DNA of 64,000 bases, taken from assembly GCF_040802235.1 (NCBI RefSeq), contig NC_133172.1, forward strand, positions 32,817,738 through 32,881,737. Reading direction: 5' to 3'. Below are positions 25,742 to 51,768 of this stretch, in pieces (the first letter of the stretch is position 1; each line of letters starts with the position of its first letter). The DNA comes from Manis javanica. Its lineage: Eukaryota > Chordata > Mammalia > Pholidota > Manidae. The notes under the pieces are model-generated. The model was not told where the DNA came from and did no database searches. It was given only the letters and a program-made list of their open reading frames with translations. Made by a program: the position numbers and the translations under genes.

Positions 25742-25955
25742 AAGGATAGCATAGTGGTTAAGAGCTGAGTTGTCTAGGTTTAAATTCTGCTTGCCAATGC
25801 ATGCCCTTAACATGTCACTGAACCTCTCTGTGCCTTAGTTTTCTTTTCCGTAAAAGGGGTGCCATGATAGTACCCACTTCATATGGTTGTTACAGGGATT
25901 AAATGTGTTGAATCAAGGAAAGGATCTGGAACAATGTCTAGATACATCTTACTGA
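25742..25955 (+). mobile_element. MIR SINE, near full length
   Basis: GGATAGCATAGTGGTTAAGA start, GTCACTGAACCTCTCTGTGC, CATATGGTTGTTACAGGGAT and a GGAACAATGTC tail. Best-preserved MIR in the window. Confidence 0.9.
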
Positions 25956-25999
25956 GACAGTTAATCGTGGCCCCAGTGACGCTTAGTAAGAAACCACCT

Positions 26000-26335
26000 A
26001 TAAGCTCAATGGTGTAGAACAATACCCATGAATTCCCATAGATCTGTGGGGAGGCTCTGCTCAGTTAGGCTCACTCAGGGGCCTGAGGCTGGCTTAGACT
26101 TGACTTATTCTTTTCCTGAGACTAGTAGGCATGCCTTTCCCATGGTAATGAGAGAGGCATAGGGGCATAAGCAGAAACTTGCGGGCCCCTTGAGGCCCAG
26201 GAGTGGAACTGACGTACCAGTGCTTCTGCCTTATTCTGCTGGCAGAAGTAAGCCCCGTGGCCATGGCCAAGCCCAAAGATGCAGGGAAGCACACCCTGCT
26301 CCCAGGGGAGGGCACTGCAAGTTACATGTCAAATG
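26000..26335. mobile_element. Possible ancient LTR-like or DNA element, family unresolved
   Basis: ATAGATCTGTGGGGAGGCTC, TTAGGCTCACTCAGGGGCCT and a later GAGGCCCAGGAGTGGAACTG recall a common old repeat in which a similar order of words is found. Assignment is weak. Confidence 0.4.
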
Positions 26336-27169
26336 CTATGGATAAAAGAAAGCTAGAGAACACATGCCAATAATGTGAACTACTATAGTAACCCCTTTAT
26401 TGTAATTTACACAAGAAGTATTGGCCTGTGACTGAGAAGGAAAATATAAATAATTCTGGCCCAGCTCTCAGACAAACTTCTTTGCATCCAAAGGAGTTAT
26501 TTCCTGACTTCTCCCAGCTCTGGAGATTTAGGTAAATGTGTGTGTGTGCATGTGTGTCTGTGTGTTTGCATGTGTTAGAAACTGATCTTTGATAAAGTCC
26601 TCAGACCACCACCCTACTTGCAGTGTTTCTTAAAGGACCCTTCTAGCAATGATCACTCAGGACTACATACTCTTAGGCTGCGGCAAGCCCAGAGTTAGCA
26701 TAGCGACTAAGGATGCTTAGAAATGGCAGGATTTGGGAGGGATGTTATCTTAGTTACCCAAGAGCTGGGGCCCAGCTACCAGTGGAGGAGGGATCTTAAA
26801 GGGACAGCACAGCTTGTTGCCGTAATTAAGCTTCAGCGATCGCTGTTTTTGTTTTGCACTTATGTGTGCCTTTAAGGAGAAATCCCCTCTGTGGCAAAAT
26901 GCTGTTAAAACCCTCCACGAGGAAGCACCCTGGAGAGGAGAGCTAGAAGCCAGCACCAATAGCCCCTCTAGTCTCTCTTGTCTTTGCCAAAGCGGCAGCT
27001 AGAAACTGCATAATAGATGAGTGCTTGCAAAGAGACCTGGGGAGCTGTGTTATGTACCTGGGCCTTCAGCCCAGCTCTTTCCACCCCCAAGCCAGACAGG
27101 CAGCCCCTTCTTTAGAGCCCCTGGTTCTGCGATTTCAGCTGTGAAATAGAGGGGAGAATCATATTTTTC

Positions 27170-27445
27170 AGAGCCTTTGTCATTGGCTTTCAAACTTTTT
27201 CGATGGCGACCCACACTAACAAGTATATTTATTACTGTGGCCTAGCGCACACAGGTGCGTGCACACGCACACACAACCAAGCCAGAACTTCATAAGACGT
27301 TCCTTATACTTAGAGCACAGTGCAGCAGACTGATATTTTCTATTCTATTCCACTTGAAAAGCAATGCTGGTGATGACCTACTAGACTGGTTTCCTGATGC
27401 ACTAATGGGTCCCAACCCACACACTGAAAAATCCCTGACCAGTGC
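27170..27445 (+). mobile_element. Possible non-autonomous DNA transposon fossil
   Basis: Begins GGCTTTCAAACTTTTTCGAT and includes GGCGACCCACACTAACAAG, TTTTCTATTCTATTCCACTT and TAATGGGTCCCAACCCACA. The ends look like an inverted pair. Family not named. Confidence 0.45.
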
Positions 27446-27814
27446 CAAGGTGTGTTGACAAGTAAAAGTGGGAGATGGGGATCAGGACATTAAACTCTTT
27501 CAGACCCAAAGACCTCACACTTGTCTAAATCGAGACACAGTGGTTAGAAGAAAACTAAGAAAGGCTCACTGAAGCAGCAGGACATGTTGTATTTTGATTT
27601 AGTGCACATCACTGAATAGATGTGAGATGTACGGATTTCTCCTGCACAGGACAGAAAAGACTATGGGAGAGAATTGAATCCTGTGTTTCCTATTCCTTCT
27701 AAAGTAAATATACTTAACTTTTAAGAAGGGACTAACTTAAATGAAATTATCAAATAAGTAACAGTGTAGGTAGCACTCTGATAATGTGAAATTATTTTGG
27801 TATGCATGTGGTCC

Positions 27815-27905
27815 TCTGATCCTGGGCCTCAGTCTTGTTATCTGGTAAATGACAGTGGCCCTGTCTGTCTCATAGGATCGTTTTGAGTGGAGACATGTGG
27901 AAGCA
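27815..27905 (+). mobile_element. MIR SINE fragment
   Basis: GGGCCTCAGTCTTGTTATCT and GTCTCATAGGATCGTTTTGA; diverged MIR 3' half. Confidence 0.6.
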
Positions 27906-28879
27906 CCCCAAATTCTGAATATTGAAGCAACTCTGCTGGCTGAGTGTTCCCCTTCTGTCCCTTACATCAGGAATGGGGCCTGCCATGTGTTACACATGAC
28001 ATGCACATAATTACAGATGACTGAGTTCATACGAGATGCAACTGTGATTACAAGATGATGTGACCCCTGGCCTCTCTGCATCCATGTCCTAATAGATGTT
28101 GCTGTGTCAAGATTCAGCTACACCTAGCAAGCTGGATGAGGTCCACCTGGGTCCAACAAGGAAAGATCCACTTGTGTGTCCCCAACAGAGTGCCACTTGT
28201 CTTCAAGCCCTCCATGGAATGTAAGTCAACAGCCGATCCTGTAATTGCCCTCTGCCAGGTAAACAGACAAGGACCCCAAACAGAAGATGGCCTATTCCTG
28301 TTGGTGTTTTTAAAGGCCCTCATGTCCCCCATCCCTGTTGCCCTGGCTTTAGAGAGAGGGCTGGAGTCAAGCTGACAGGCAGTCCCTGAGTCTTTTTTAA
28401 ATTTGAGTTCAGATGGATGTAGAAACATAAGGAACCAAATCATATGTTTAAAGTTAAGAGGAAACCAGCCTTAGCAAGGAACTATAACTCTGGATTTAGC
28501 CTCGGTGAATTTTCCTTCTCTGGGATTTCCTGTCCCTTTTCTGGATGTTTCTATCTATCAAATATTCCCTGGCAGTTGGTTTAAGGCCATCACATCAACT
28601 CTGTGCTGAAAGAAAGCCTTACGTAGTACTTGGGCTTAGCTGTTAAAATATCAGCGGTTGCTGAATGGTGTGGACCCAAAGTCAGGCTTACATGACACAA
28701 GCTCCAGCCTGTGTCTATCCGCCCTTAATGGAAAGAGAGACCAAATGTGAAGCCTGGGTTTAAAGAACCATCCATGACAATAAAGGCCAGCACTACCCTA
28801 ACAACTGCCTGGGGGCTGGTGACAGTGGGGCTGGTGGGGGAAGGTCCTTAAGGAATGTGCAGTAAGTGAACCCAAAAGT

Positions 28880-29480
28880 CTGTCTCCTGCAAAGTTTTAA
28901 GGCTGCAGTTAAAATTTAACAATTTTTTTATGTAAATCATCTGGTATACTCAATTGCATGGGTTGGGAGGGGGCACAGGGAGGGAACAATGGCCTGGGAT
29001 TAGATAATTTACTTAGTGCTAAAATTCCAGGAAGTTTGTGTTGATCTGGGCCTTGATCTTGTTACTTTTAGCTCAAATCTAAATTTTTATCTTCCTATTA
29101 TAGTTGAGAGGACATTTTTTTACTTAGTCATTTTTACAGTTGTAATTTTTACCCCCTTTCATCGAATAAAGAGCTGTTAGATTAGCAGCTCTTAGCATGG
29201 AGATGAAAATATTGGTAGGGCCCAGTGGGCCCAGTTTTGTTTATTCTAACGGAGCTGTCTTTGATCTAAACATATTTCCTGGGGTCTGGACGAGATGACC
29301 TAATTCCTGTCTTATCCGTCTCCACTTTCTGTGAATCTCAGATTGTGCTTTGTGGAACCCTTTGAAATTCACTTTACATTTTTTCCCACTTTGTTACCCC
29401 CTCTGACATTTGTTTCATTTGGGGTGGAGTGTGTAACTCCTAGTAAAGACTCCAATGTTTTATTTTTCTAACAGGACTGC
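28880..29480. promoter_or_regulatory. Repeat-free AT-rich block with a TCF-type site
   Basis: Unique sequence with CTTTGATC at 29259-29266 followed by a FOX-like TAAACA, and a palindrome of arms GGGCCCA / TGGGCCC at 29218-29232. There is no coding signal. It could be a SALL1 downstream enhancer. Confidence 0.3.
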
Positions 29481-29970
29481 GAAATTTTAACAGAGTGGAA
29501 GCTTTTTTCTTTTCTTTTCATCCTTTTCTTTTCCTTCTTTATCCCCCCTCTTCTTTTCTCTAGAGGTTCTCTCATTCTTGATGTTCACAAACACCAAAAA
29601 CAATAAGCAAATAATCTGCTAGAAATTTATGTCAACTGCAAATCATCTTGAATATTCTGTAGGGATACTTTTTTTCCTAATTAGAAAAGACATTGTCCCC
29701 CAGTCCTAGAAACGTCAGGTGAAACTTGGCCTATGAGGAGTTAGTTTCAGGTATCTCCACCTGGTTTGCTAGAACCTGTCCCTTCCCTACTCTACCCCCC
29801 ACCTCCCTCATAGCTACTGGGGGGAGGGAGGGTCTTTGGTGGCTTGCTTAGTCATTGGCCTCTCTTCTTCCATCCCCAGGTGCTTGTCAATCACCAAATT
29901 GCTCTTCCAAGTATATTTTCCAGAAAGAAGGAAGCCGGCAGAGATGGAAGGAAAAAACACAAAGGAATAC

Positions 29971-29988
29971 AAAAAAAAAAAAAAAAAA
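29971..29988. repeat. Poly-A run (18 A)
   Basis: An A18 run in an A-rich purine stretch (29.93-30.10 kb). No recognisable element precedes it, so it is not clearly a retroposon tail. Confidence 0.85.
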
Positions 29989-30329
29989 GACATAGGGAGA
30001 GAAGGGACAAGAGGAAAAGGCTAGAGAATGAGAATGACACAGTGAGACAGAAGAGAAAAAAATAAGCACATAGTTACTTAAAAAAAAAAAGAGATGGAAA
30101 AACCTCAAGTTGCTCACATTTGTAAATTTTGGGTGATGGGCACAAGGGGACTTGTGACATTATTTGCTGTATTTTTCTGTATTTTCTTTGTAACAGCTCT
30201 TCACATTTTTAAAGACGGAAATGGTAGGAAAATGACACCAAGATGAGTATTTTTAGTTCAAACTGTAGTGAACTTAGCTATCATCATTCCAGGCAGCGAC
30301 AGCCCAAGGAAATTCCGTTCCCATTGATT

Positions 30330-31720
30330 CTAAAACTACCTCGACGCACCTCAAGCTTCATAGGCGAGAGGAAAGGATAGAAAGCAGGGCGAAGCTGCGC
30401 GGGAGAGGGCAGAGGTGGTGCGTTCACATATTCGGCTTCAAAATAAACCCGGTCGCTTTATAAATATAAATCCATTTCTCCTCTGTTGGGCTGAGCCGGC
30501 AGGCTGAGGGTATTTATCACACAGGGAGGCGAAGCGGGGCTCAGGACGATCTCTTGTTTCAGAATGAACGGAAAGGGGCTTGGGCAGGTAACGATCAATA
30601 GGTTGGAAAGTCGATCGACAGACGGATAAGGAGGGGCAGCGGGAGGGGGTGGAGGGAGAGACCCCCAGACCCCCAGGCGCCGACCTCTTCCTAAGGACCT
30701 CGGTCGCCTCGGAAAGTCTGCCCAAACGAAAAGCTGCCTTTGCTCCCCTGAACTCACTTTCAGAACGCGCCAGAAGGGTCCAGGAGCTTGGTGGTGAGAG
30801 GGAACAGAAGAAATCGGCAGGCTCCCCGCCCGGGACCGCCGCCTCGAGGAAACGGAGGTGCAGCCCGGGATGGCCGGGGCCATGACCCCGCGGGCAGGCG
30901 TGTGGGAGCCCCGGGACCCGAGCGGGGGCGGGGACCGCGCGGCGGCGCTCGGAGGAGAGCGGGAAGCGGGGCCAGTTGCCGGCGGGCGCTCGGAAGGGCA
31001 TCGGGGCTCAGCCCACTCACCCCCTTGGAGAGGCGCGCGAGGCGCAGGGGCACGGGGGCGGTGTGCGTGGCAGGGAGCCCCCCTCGGTGGCCGGCAGCTC
31101 TGAGCCCCCGGCCGGTCCCCAGGCTGCGTCCCGGGACGCAGAGACCGTACGCGCAGAGGCGCCCCGCTCCTAACAGCGCGCAGGCCCGGGGCACCCCCCC
31201 CCCTCCGCTCCTCGCTGTGCCCGGCCGTAGGAGGGGGATGGACGCCTCCTGCCCCACGAAACCATGCCCCCTGGGAGCGCGCAGAACCGACTCCTGGCCA
31301 GTGTTCGGCCTTCTCTCCGTCCCCACTCCTGAGCAGAGGGGTCTCTCTTGGGGCGGCGTGGCACGGATCGGGAGCGCAATGGAGAAATAGCGTCCTGTTA
31401 GTGTTCGCGTGCCCAAACCTCGGGAGGATCGTCTGTCTCGTGCCGCCGCGCCCGCCCAGCCCCGCATTGTCCCTTTCCGGAACGCCGACCCTGGGCCCCC
31501 GGGCTGAGCCGGCGCTGCGGGGGCCCCCTCGGCGCCCGGACCACCCAGCCTGGGCAAGCGCGCACCGAGTGGTCTCTCTGACCCCGAGTGGTCTCTGATT
31601 GGCCTGAGCCCGGGTGGAAACTTCTCCTGGAAGGTAGCCCCGACGCTTCTCCCCTCCCTGGGCGCAGGGCCACGGGCTGCCGGCGGTTCACCGCCTCCCT
31701 GAAAGAAAATTTTCACCTAC
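30330..31720. promoter_or_regulatory. CpG island downstream of SALL1
   Basis: About 1.4 kb of dense G+C with many CG dinucleotides, starting roughly 0.4 kb beyond the probable 3' end of SALL1. A plus-strand TATAAATA lies at its left edge (30459-30466). Several long frames exist on both strands, but all are GC-driven and none resembles a known protein. It may be an orphan island, an enhancer or a non-coding RNA promoter. Confidence 0.7.
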
Positions 31721-32151
31721 CCTTCCAGACACCAACTTCCACCCTGAGCGTTTGCTCACCCCAAAATAGTGCTCAGGAGAAAAACCTGTTTCCCCTAGAA
31801 CAAAAGGGAGAGGAGAATCAGATTGGATTTTGATGAGAGATATTTAAGTCAATTCTACATAATCTTTGTGATGGACTTTTTCTTACAAATACGCATGTGT
31901 GTTTAAATGCCTGAAAGACTGATTAAATAAAGAACATGTTGACCTCTCTGGGCCGGGGCCCAGTTTCAGAGTCAGATTATATAACCCCGCTGCACCGCCA
32001 ATTCTTCAGCAATGCTGCTTTCTGCGGCCTGAGACAAAAACCACTGAGTCAAAGGAGTGAAACAGGAGCAGTTAAAATAAAGCCTAAATGGGCACAAATG
32101 TCCTGCTTTAAGGAAATTTACCTGTACGGATGAAACCTCTCATAACAACTT

Positions 32152-32157
32152 TTTATT
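32152..32157 (-). terminator. Candidate distal poly(A) signal AATAAA
   Basis: A minus-strand AATAAA about 1.4 kb after the SALL1 stop. This would give a longer 3' UTR ending just before a GGT-repeat stretch. Confidence 0.4.
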
Positions 32158-32170
32158 TCATTTTTTCTTT

Positions 32171-32191
32171 GTGGTGGTGGTGGTGGTGGTG
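32171..32191. repeat. (GTG)n microsatellite
   Basis: Seven tandem GTG triplets next to the distal candidate SALL1 poly(A) signal. Confidence 0.9.
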
Positions 32192-32521
32192 GGTGTGTGA
32201 AGAGTGGCCAAATAACAGATATTGGGAAAACATCTAGATTGTCCAAATTAAAAGAAAACACAGGCCCATGCAAACCTGTTTCTGTTATGCCTTTTACAAT
32301 TCCTTACTTAGTGAGAAAGACAGACACACTCACATACATAATTTACTGGTGCCTGGGGAAATGTTAAAATACATTTTGGGGCCTGATTAAATAGAAATGT
32401 ACTCTAAAAACACAGACACGGTATTTTGTGTTATCTGTTGCAAAAAAAAATGTATTTGATTACTTGAGTAAAATTACAGTATCTCTGTTGTTAGTAAGTA
32501 TTAAATGTTAAAGAACTTGGA

Positions 32522-32534
32522 CCCCCCCCCCCCC
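32522..32534. repeat. Poly-C run (13 C) in probable SALL1 3' UTR
   Basis: Thirteen C residues on the plus strand, so poly-G in the SALL1 transcript if the longer 3' UTR is used. Confidence 0.9.
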
Positions 32535-33147
32535 GTTTCCTTTCAACTTTCCGAGAAAGTGCATGTAACAGTCCAATTTTTTCTTCCATACCTAATACAA
32601 AATAAACAACCACTATACCTGCTCTCTCGATCAAGAAGAAGCATTTGCTCTTGTAAGGAACATATGTACATTTTAATCAAAGTGATATTTCTTATTGTAT
32701 ATACACAAGAGCATCTACATTTTCTCCACTGAAGGTTGTTCAAGATGCTATACTTAGCAGCATTGTGAAATTCCAGCACACATTTTCTATTGTGAATATA
32801 CCTACAAGGCAAAATGTTACGTCTCAGTTTCAACTACCAAAACAACACTTGTATTTTCTCTAAAGAATTCTGCGTGCTTATTACTGTACAGAAACTTATT
32901 AACATTGAGTACAACAAGTAAAAAGCACAATACAAATAACAGTTCAAAACGGAAATGGTTAAAACCTACAAAAACAAAAAAAAAGGGTTGAAATTTAGAA
33001 TAAAAATTAAAAAAACCCAAACCTTTCAAAGAACCACTGTTCAGTCTGTACTTTCAGTCCTTTCCTTATATTTGTTTCAAAAGATTAGACAATGTATTTG
33101 CTGATAAAATTTTCCAGCAGGATCAAAGTGTACATTTATATACAGAC

Positions 33148-33153
33148 TTTATT
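33148..33153 (-). terminator. Candidate proximal poly(A) signal AATAAA
   Basis: A minus-strand AATAAA hexamer about 405 nt after the SALL1 stop. Position is compatible with a short 3' UTR; use is not shown by the sequence. Confidence 0.35.
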
Positions 33154-33555
33154 AGGGACCTAATGCATCACTGAGGCATTGCATCAACACCAGATTCATA
33201 TTAAACTGGAAATAGAAAATAAGTTAATGCCAGATTAAGACCGCCTAGCAGGGCAACTTGAAATTGCCATAAATGTTACAGCAAGTTTACAGCACTCTAG
33301 TCAATTAGTATTTAGTTCAAAATACAGAAGACCAAAGTTAATGCTTGCATTGTTTGCAAAGCAAGGTTATATCACTAATAAATAAGCTTTCTTATAACTC
33401 TAGAAGTTAAACAAGGTACAAAAGAATGTCTTCATAATGTTGTAGTTCAGAGATCTGGGGGAACCAGAAGGTGGGGGGATGGAAGGGGCAAGGACTAGGA
33501 GGCAACCATGGGTGTCATTCTGAACAGGAATGCCATTCCTCCAGCCAGAGCTGCT

Positions 33556-47900
<14,345 letters not shown>

Positions 47901-49715
47901 GCCCAATAAGCCGGCCGCGGGGCTGGCTCTGCGCGCCGCGCCGCCCGACACTGGGTTAACCCTCTTCGCGACCGCCCGGGACTCCGCGGCCCGGCCGACG
48001 GGGGCCTGCCTCTTCGGCCCGGTCTGCGCACCCCCGTTCTCCGCCTCCCCCCCATCCCGGGCTGGGCTGAACCAAATTAGCATGCCCTCCCCGGAATGAA
48101 GCCTCCCCGTGTGGGGGGAGTGGGGCCGGCCGCCGGGGGGCTGGAGACCCGGGCCGCCGGCGCGAGGCAAACTTCCCAACTCCGGCGCTAGGCGCGCCGG
48201 CCCGCGGGGGGAGGGAGTCCCGATTCATGAGTGTTTCTTCGTTTCTTTAAGAGCTACCAGAAAGCAGCCCACCCCCACCCCCATAAAAAAAAAAAGTAAA
48301 CGAGTGGGGAAGAGCCAGCCCCACGCCGGTCCGCCTCCCGCCTGCGGCCCGGCCTCCCTCCCGCTCGCCGCCTGGCTCGGCTGTCCTTCGCCCCGAGTTC
48401 TCCATCCCCTGGATCCCGGGCTCGCGGGGGCGCGGAGAAGAGGATCGAGGAAAGGTTTGGGAACATGATAAGTTTGGGGCTTTTGGGGGGGGAGGAGCAA
48501 CTCTTCCGCCACCCGGTTCCTCCTCAGAGGGCCCCGATCCTCCAGCCTCTCGCTTGCTCCCTGCTCCCTTTCTCTACCTTGGACATTCCCAGGACAATTA
48601 GGGCTGAAGTTTTCGGGAGAAGCAGCCCCGAGCCCGTGGGATAAGGGGCGGCCCGGCTCCGCCCAGGACCCCTCCCGGACCTCCCCCCCGGCTGCCCGGG
48701 TTGGCTGCAGGGCGCGTCACTCCGCGGGGAGGCGGCGGCGGCGGTGGCGCCGCAGAGCCCGGGGCGGGCGAGGGTGAGGACCGGCCTGGGTTCCGAGTTC
48801 AGCTCCAGCCGGGGGGAGGGGAGGGGCCGCTGCTTACCCTGCGCGCTGCAACCCGCCTCTGGCCTCGGGAAGCGCGGCCCAGCCTGGCGGGCCCAGCGCA
48901 AGGCCAGTGCCCAGGACCCTTGGGCTCCCCTCCCTGGGGGAGGGGGTCGCACCCCAGGCTCCTGGCAACAAGGTGGCCGCGCTGAGCCTGGAGTGAGTGA
49001 GGCGGGGTTGGGTGTTGGGTTGGGCGGGGGTGTCTCTGTGCACAGCTGTCTGACCCGGCAGAAGCTCGCCGTCACCTCTCGGGCACTTGGCGAGCGCGGC
49101 ACCCAAACTTTGAACAGTAGCTCCATCCCCCCAGGCTGGGATACAGCTTCCCTACCCGCGCCCAAGAACCCGGAATCGTGAACCCGGGTCTCGCACTCCC
49201 TCCACTGAGCTCGGGCGCCCGCGAACCTGAGGCTAAGTCCTCGGCCCAGCCTAGGTCTTCCCACTCGAGCCTCGGGGTCTCCTCTCTCCAAGGTTCCCGA
49301 AGTCCTGCGCCCGAAGAACAAACAACTTCGGTTGAATAATGGGGGTGGGGAGGGCAGATACACAATCCCTGCCTTATCTCGCCATCGGGAAAGAGGTCTC
49401 GTAAGGACGCCCCAATTCGGGAGCGCCCTGTGTCTGGATCGCACCACCATCAATTCGCGCGAAGTGGGCACCAATATTCCGAGTAGAGTTTCGGGCACCA
49501 ATATACCGGGCCCTTACTGTGCTCCCCAAATGAATCCTTTTCTTTTAGCTTCTTTGGTCTTTTTTATTTTTATTTTTTAATCTAAATCTTTTGTATGCGG
49601 TAAATGTTTTTCTCCTGCCGACTTTCTTTCTTTCTTGTTATAACTTCTTTCTCCGTGTTCGCCCTTTTTTCACCTTTTCTTCTCACCGTTTCTCCTCTGC
49701 CCTCGCTAGGTCCCT

Positions 49716-49717
<2 letters not shown>

Positions 49718-49752
<35 letters not shown>

Positions 49753-49759
49753 GCACGCA
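49718..49759. repeat. (CA)n microsatellite
   Basis: About 16 CA units ending in three CGCA variants, upstream of SALL1. Confidence 0.95.
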
Positions 49760-50588
49760 TACCCTCTTCTCCGCCTCTTTTTCCCCAGGTCCCGTTGGTT
49801 ACTGTAGATTTTGATAAAAAGACAAACGAAGCTATCAGTGGGGCTGATGTTGAAGAATGAAGATAATAATGTTTCTATAGGTAGTGCTTCAGATGCCATT
49901 ATTTCTCACTGAATATTTAAAGAGATTCCTGGGCAAAGATGGATCTGCGTGCTCCTGGGGTGTGAGCCGCTCACTTCCCCCAGACCCCCGGGAAAGTGTT
50001 CGGGAGCACGTGTGAATTCCGCACTCGACCCCGGCCCCGCCAACTGTGGTCCTCGCAAACACCACCCCGCACTCTCCCGGGTACACGAACGCGTCCGTAT
50101 GCACTTGCACACTGGTTTCTCCGAATATGCCCGCGTTTGGAGCTGCCAGCATACGTCTCCTGGCTTCTTGCAAGTCCGGGCCTCCGGGGCGAGGCGTGCT
50201 GCCAGTAACTGAGCCGAGCTGGCTACCCCGCAAACCTTATCCCGGACGCGCCGATCGCGCTGCTGGAAGCTCCCGGGAATAGCTTTACACGTGTTCGTTA
50301 CTTGTTCTATGTGTTATTAAAATTAAGGGAGGAAAAAAAATAGCTTTCCCTCCCCTCGAAACACCAAAACAAACAACCAAACGAAAAGCACACGCAAAAG
50401 CAGCTTCGCGATGTTTAATTAAAAATGGGCGAGCAGAGACGAATTAATTGGGGGGATCCAAACTTTAATAACTTTTTTCGTTCTTTTGCTTCCTCGACGG
50501 AGTAGAGGCGGGCGTCTCGCTCTGTGCGCAGCGTCCCCCGCTAATTTCTTGTTTGTTTTCTTTCCCTCTTTGGCCGGGAGAGAGGAGA

Positions 50589-50621
50589 GGGGAGGTTGGG
50601 GAGGGGGAGGGGAGGAGGGGG
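50589..50621 (+). other. Potential G-quadruplex
   Basis: Five G runs of 4-5 bases separated by loops of 1-5 bases, upstream of SALL1 in a CpG-rich region. Meets the usual four-run G4 pattern. Confidence 0.55.
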
Positions 50622-51747
50622 ATGGTCAGAATGGCGAGGAGAGGAGAATTGGTTTTTATTGTTGATGGCAATACATCAATTACGGGCCATTGTCTAGGGC
50701 CCAAGTTCCGTGGTTCGCTGACGCGGGCGTAGCAATGTCAGGGCGCGGGTGAGGCTTCGCGTGCCGCGAGGCAAAGAAATAAATTAATAAAACCCAAGAC
50801 ACAGTGGAGATTGATTTTTACTTTTGAGCGGGTTGAGAGAAGGCAGCGAGAGCGAGTATATCCCACGCTTCGCTCACCCGAGAGACCAGCGTGCTCTACA
50901 GGGGGTCGCGCCGACCCAGCCTTTGGTGGGGCAGCTGCTGGGGGAATGGGGCTGACCGGACTCGGACTTGGGGTTCCGACCAACGGGCCTGACACTTAGG
51001 GGATGATCCACGCTAGAAAATGGGGGTGGCCTGAAGTGAGGCAGCGGTTGCGCCAGGGTCGTGACCTCGTGGGCAGACAATAGCACCCGGGGAGACTCCT
51101 ATCGAGTTGGGCAAACTCACATTTTGGAAGCTTGATGCCTGTGTTTCTACCAACATGTTTCCTACTTTTCTCAAGACCTAGAGCGTCCTCGATGGGTTGG
51201 CGTGGCCAAAAGGCTGTTCCCCAAGGCCGCGGGCCACAACAGAGTTCCCAGCGAAGGGGGCGGGAGAGGTGTGTCCAAGCTTCTTCGCTGCATCCCCGAT
51301 CCTGGGAATGGGGAGAGATGTTAAGCTTCCTTTTTGCGAGGCCTGGTTCTTGTATTCACACAAATACCTTACTCTGGCCCAGCCTGAGCCCGGGTTTGGG
51401 ATGGAGCCTGAAATGAGGCCTGGCCTGGGCCCGGGACCCTCCTCTTTCCGCCGGCGCTTGGACACACTGGAAGTGAAGGACACCCCCACGCGCCCTGCCC
51501 ACGCCCTTGCTTCCACAGCCCGCGACCCCCCGGCCGCGCTGGCCCCTGGCCGAGGCTAGAAGGGTAGTAGAGGAGGTTTCGTTTTCTTATGCCAAGTAAA
51601 AAGCAGCGAAAAGGCTGCAGCGGCGCCCCGGGGGCGGGGGTGGAGGCACATCGATGGTATCAAAATTATTGATGGGTAAACGTTCGGGCAGGAGGCCGGA
51701 GATCAGGTTCCCAGTCCCTCCCCTACCCGGAGGTGGGAGGGACGGTA

Positions 51748-51768
51748 TGGTGGTGGTGGTGGTGGTGG
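51748..51768. repeat. (GGT)n microsatellite
   Basis: Seven tandem TGG/GGT triplets in the upstream CpG-rich region. Confidence 0.9.

Larger units (their letters stand above)
13691..30320. other. Gene-free interval between the 13-kb GC block and the 30-kb CpG island
   Basis: Contains MER20, MER5, MIR, L2, L1M and LTR fossils and simple repeats. No exon or RNA gene was recognised; a 163-codon minus-strand frame at 18197-18688 looks random. Confidence 0.7.
32150..33555 (-). other. SALL1: Probable SALL1 3' UTR
   Basis: AT-rich unique sequence downstream of the stop. On the minus strand AATAAA occurs at 33153-33148 (short UTR of about 0.4 kb) and 32157-32152 (about 1.4 kb); an ATTAAA variant lies at 32677-32672. 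The true cleavage site cannot be chosen from sequence. A 13-base C run sits inside the longer version. Confidence 0.6.

Noticed and set aside
29930-30110. Retroposed gene or SINE tail at the A18 run
   Set aside because: No element body or target-site duplication was recognised next to it; it sits in a purine-rich stretch.
30760-31716. 318-codon minus-strand frame and a 200-codon plus-strand frame in the 30-kb CpG island
   Set aside because: Arg/Gly/Pro/Ala-rich translations on both strands are typical of CpG islands; no domain recognised.
48524-49501. 325-codon minus-strand frame upstream of SALL1
   Set aside because: GC-driven open frame with no family features.
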